In this document: positions 5,374 through 6,280 of the stretch, in pieces
Layout: the number at the start of each line of letters is the position of its first letter
Numbering within the stretch: the stretch's first letter is position 1
From: Bacillota bacterium
GTDB taxonomy: Bacteria; Bacillota; Sulfobacillia; Symbiobacteriales; Symbiobacteriaceae
Direction of reading: 5' to 3'
Assembly (NCBI GenBank): GCA_028287415.1
Contig: JAQBPS010000553.1
Location: 1-6,280 of the forward strand
Length of the DNA stretch: 6,280 nt
The notes under the pieces: generated by a model
Database searches by the model: none
What the model was told of the DNA's origin: nothing
The model's input: the letters and a program-made list of their open reading frames with translations, nothing else
Translations under genes and position numbers: made by a program

Positions 5374-6280
5374 TTACCCCTGCAAATCCGCCCGGAACCG
5401 ACCGGGTCCAAACGGAGTCAGATCCGCCGCGAGGCGCTTCCCTTGAATCAGGTCCGCCACGGCCGCACCGGAGTACGGGCCCAACAGCAAGCCCGACGCG
5501 CCGTGACCGGTGGCCAGGTACAGATTGGCCAGTGCCGGCGCCCGCCCCAGAATCGGCAGCGTGTCCGGGCTGGCCGGACGGAGGCCGATGCGAATCTCCT
5601 TCACCGTGGCGCCGGCGAGACCGGGAGCGATTCGCAGCGCCTCCGAGAGCACTTCGTGGACACCCCCCGCAGTCATGCGGTAGTCGTAGCCCGAGTCCGT
5701 CTCCCGGGTCGCGCCGGCCACCACCCGACTGTCCGGGAAGGTGAGCATGTAGTGCGAGTGAAAGCCGACGAGGATCGGCCAGCGCCCGGCTCCGGCGCCC
5801 GGCATCTCCATGTGCAGGATCTGGCCGCGCTGCGGCTCCACGGGAATGCGCACCCCGAGCTGATCACCCACGGCGTTCGACCAGGCGCCGCCGGCGACCA
5901 GCACAGCGTCTGCGGCCAGCATCTCGCCGTTGATGCGGACGCCGGTCACCCTGTCGCCCTCGCGCACAAGGGCAGCATCACCCTGTACCACCCGGGCACC
6001 GTGCCTGCGGGCAGCCCGGGTCATGGCGTCCCGGAGCAGCCGCCCGTCCACCCGGGCACCGCCGGAGATGTGAATGGCACCGGGAACGTCTGCCAGGGCA
6101 GGGAAGAGCTCACGAGCCTGCTTGCCGTCCAGGCGAGTCACCTCGCCGATGTTGCCCATGCCGGCGGTTCGCCGCTCCTCCACCATTCGCTGGATTTCAG
6201 GGAGCTGGGCCGCTTCCGCCGGACTGGTTGCCAGGAAGAGCGCCCCCACCGTCTCGTAACCGGTTGCCGCCTCTCCGTCC
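5374..6280 (-). CDS. DAO-family FAD oxidoreductase (glycine oxidase/D-amino-acid dehydrogenase type), 5' end missing
   Basis: The frame ends at TAA (5374-5376, complement) and is open to the right edge, so the protein begins outside the window; the in-frame GTG at 6249 is internal, because the codons before it read on as T-G-Y-E-T. The 301 visible residues are the C-terminal part of a roughly 370-400-residue family of FAD enzymes that oxidise the C-N bond of amino acids (glycine oxidase ThiO, D-amino-acid dehydrogenase DadA, sarcosine oxidase relatives). Seen: G-A-R-V-D-G-R-L-L (start of the substrate domain), VAGGAWS (128-134 of the fragment), PVEPQRGQI (146-154), GLRPASPDTLPILG (232-245) and ATGHGASG (256-263), the last two being the C-terminal FAD-binding signature. 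The N-terminal GxGxxG is off-window. Substrate cannot be told from this part; thiO would need thiamine genes nearby, and none is visible. Confidence 0.92.
   Translation of the reverse strand, partial: DGEAATGYETVGALFLATSPAEAAQLPEIQRMVEERRTAGMGNIGEVTRLDGKQARELFPALADVPGAIHISGGARVDGRLLRDAMTRAARRHGARVVQGDAALVREGDRVTGVRINGEMLAADAVLVAGGAWSNAVGDQLGVRIPVEPQRGQILHMEMPGAGAGRWPILVGFHSHYMLTFPDSRVVAGATRETDSGYDYRMTAGGVHEVLSEALRIAPGLAGATVKEIRIGLRPASPDTLPILGRAPALANLYLATGHGASGLLLGPYSGAAVADLIQGKRLAADLTPFGPGRFRADLQG

Noticed and set aside
5988..6061. A direct repeat of CCACCCGGGCACCG at 5988-6001 and 6048-6061.
   Set aside because: Both copies fall in the oxidoreductase gene and encode G-A-R-V at two normal family positions, so the repeat is a codon-level coincidence.

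Overview
The window is GC-rich bacterial DNA (roughly two thirds G+C by eye). A strong AGGAGG ribosome-binding site, tight gene packing and GTG starts would suit a high-GC Firmicutes/Clostridia-type or other GC-rich heterotroph. The taxon is an inference and is not settled by anything seen here.

Layout. Positions 1-4622 hold four same-strand genes spaced like one operon: the 3' part of a family III (CaiB/BaiF) CoA-transferase, an FrdA/SdhA/NadB-type FAD flavoprotein (1-base overlap), an acyl-CoA dehydrogenase (15-base gap, strong RBS) and an L-2-hydroxyglutarate oxidase, LhgO (6-base gap). Positions 4623-5094 are a visibly more A+T-rich gap with no convincing intact gene. It holds a possible relic of a transposase helix-turn-helix on the minus strand and a run of inverted repeats: a terminator-like hairpin, a perfect 13-bp hairpin, a short palindrome and a nested stem-loop. 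A 13-bp palindrome then precedes a small MerR/excisionase-like helix-turn-helix protein (5095-5301, +). From 5374 to the right edge, convergent on the minus strand, lies the C-terminal part of a DAO-family FAD oxidoreductase (glycine oxidase/D-amino-acid dehydrogenase type).

How the genes may work together. The operon looks catabolic and built around organic acids. The CoA-transferase would activate a carboxylic (possibly dicarboxylic) acid, the acyl-CoA dehydrogenase would introduce a double bond, LhgO would oxidise a 2-hydroxydicarboxylate to the 2-oxoacid, and the FrdA-like flavoprotein would do another redox step. LhgO is the firm anchor. The substrate of the route is not determined by the sequence. 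The most unusual point is the flavoprotein: by eye alignment it keeps one carboxylate-binding pair of the fumarate reductase active site but has lost the other half and the catalytic arginine, so it is probably not a fumarate reductase or succinate dehydrogenase. I see no CRISPR array, tRNA, rRNA or recognisable defence system.
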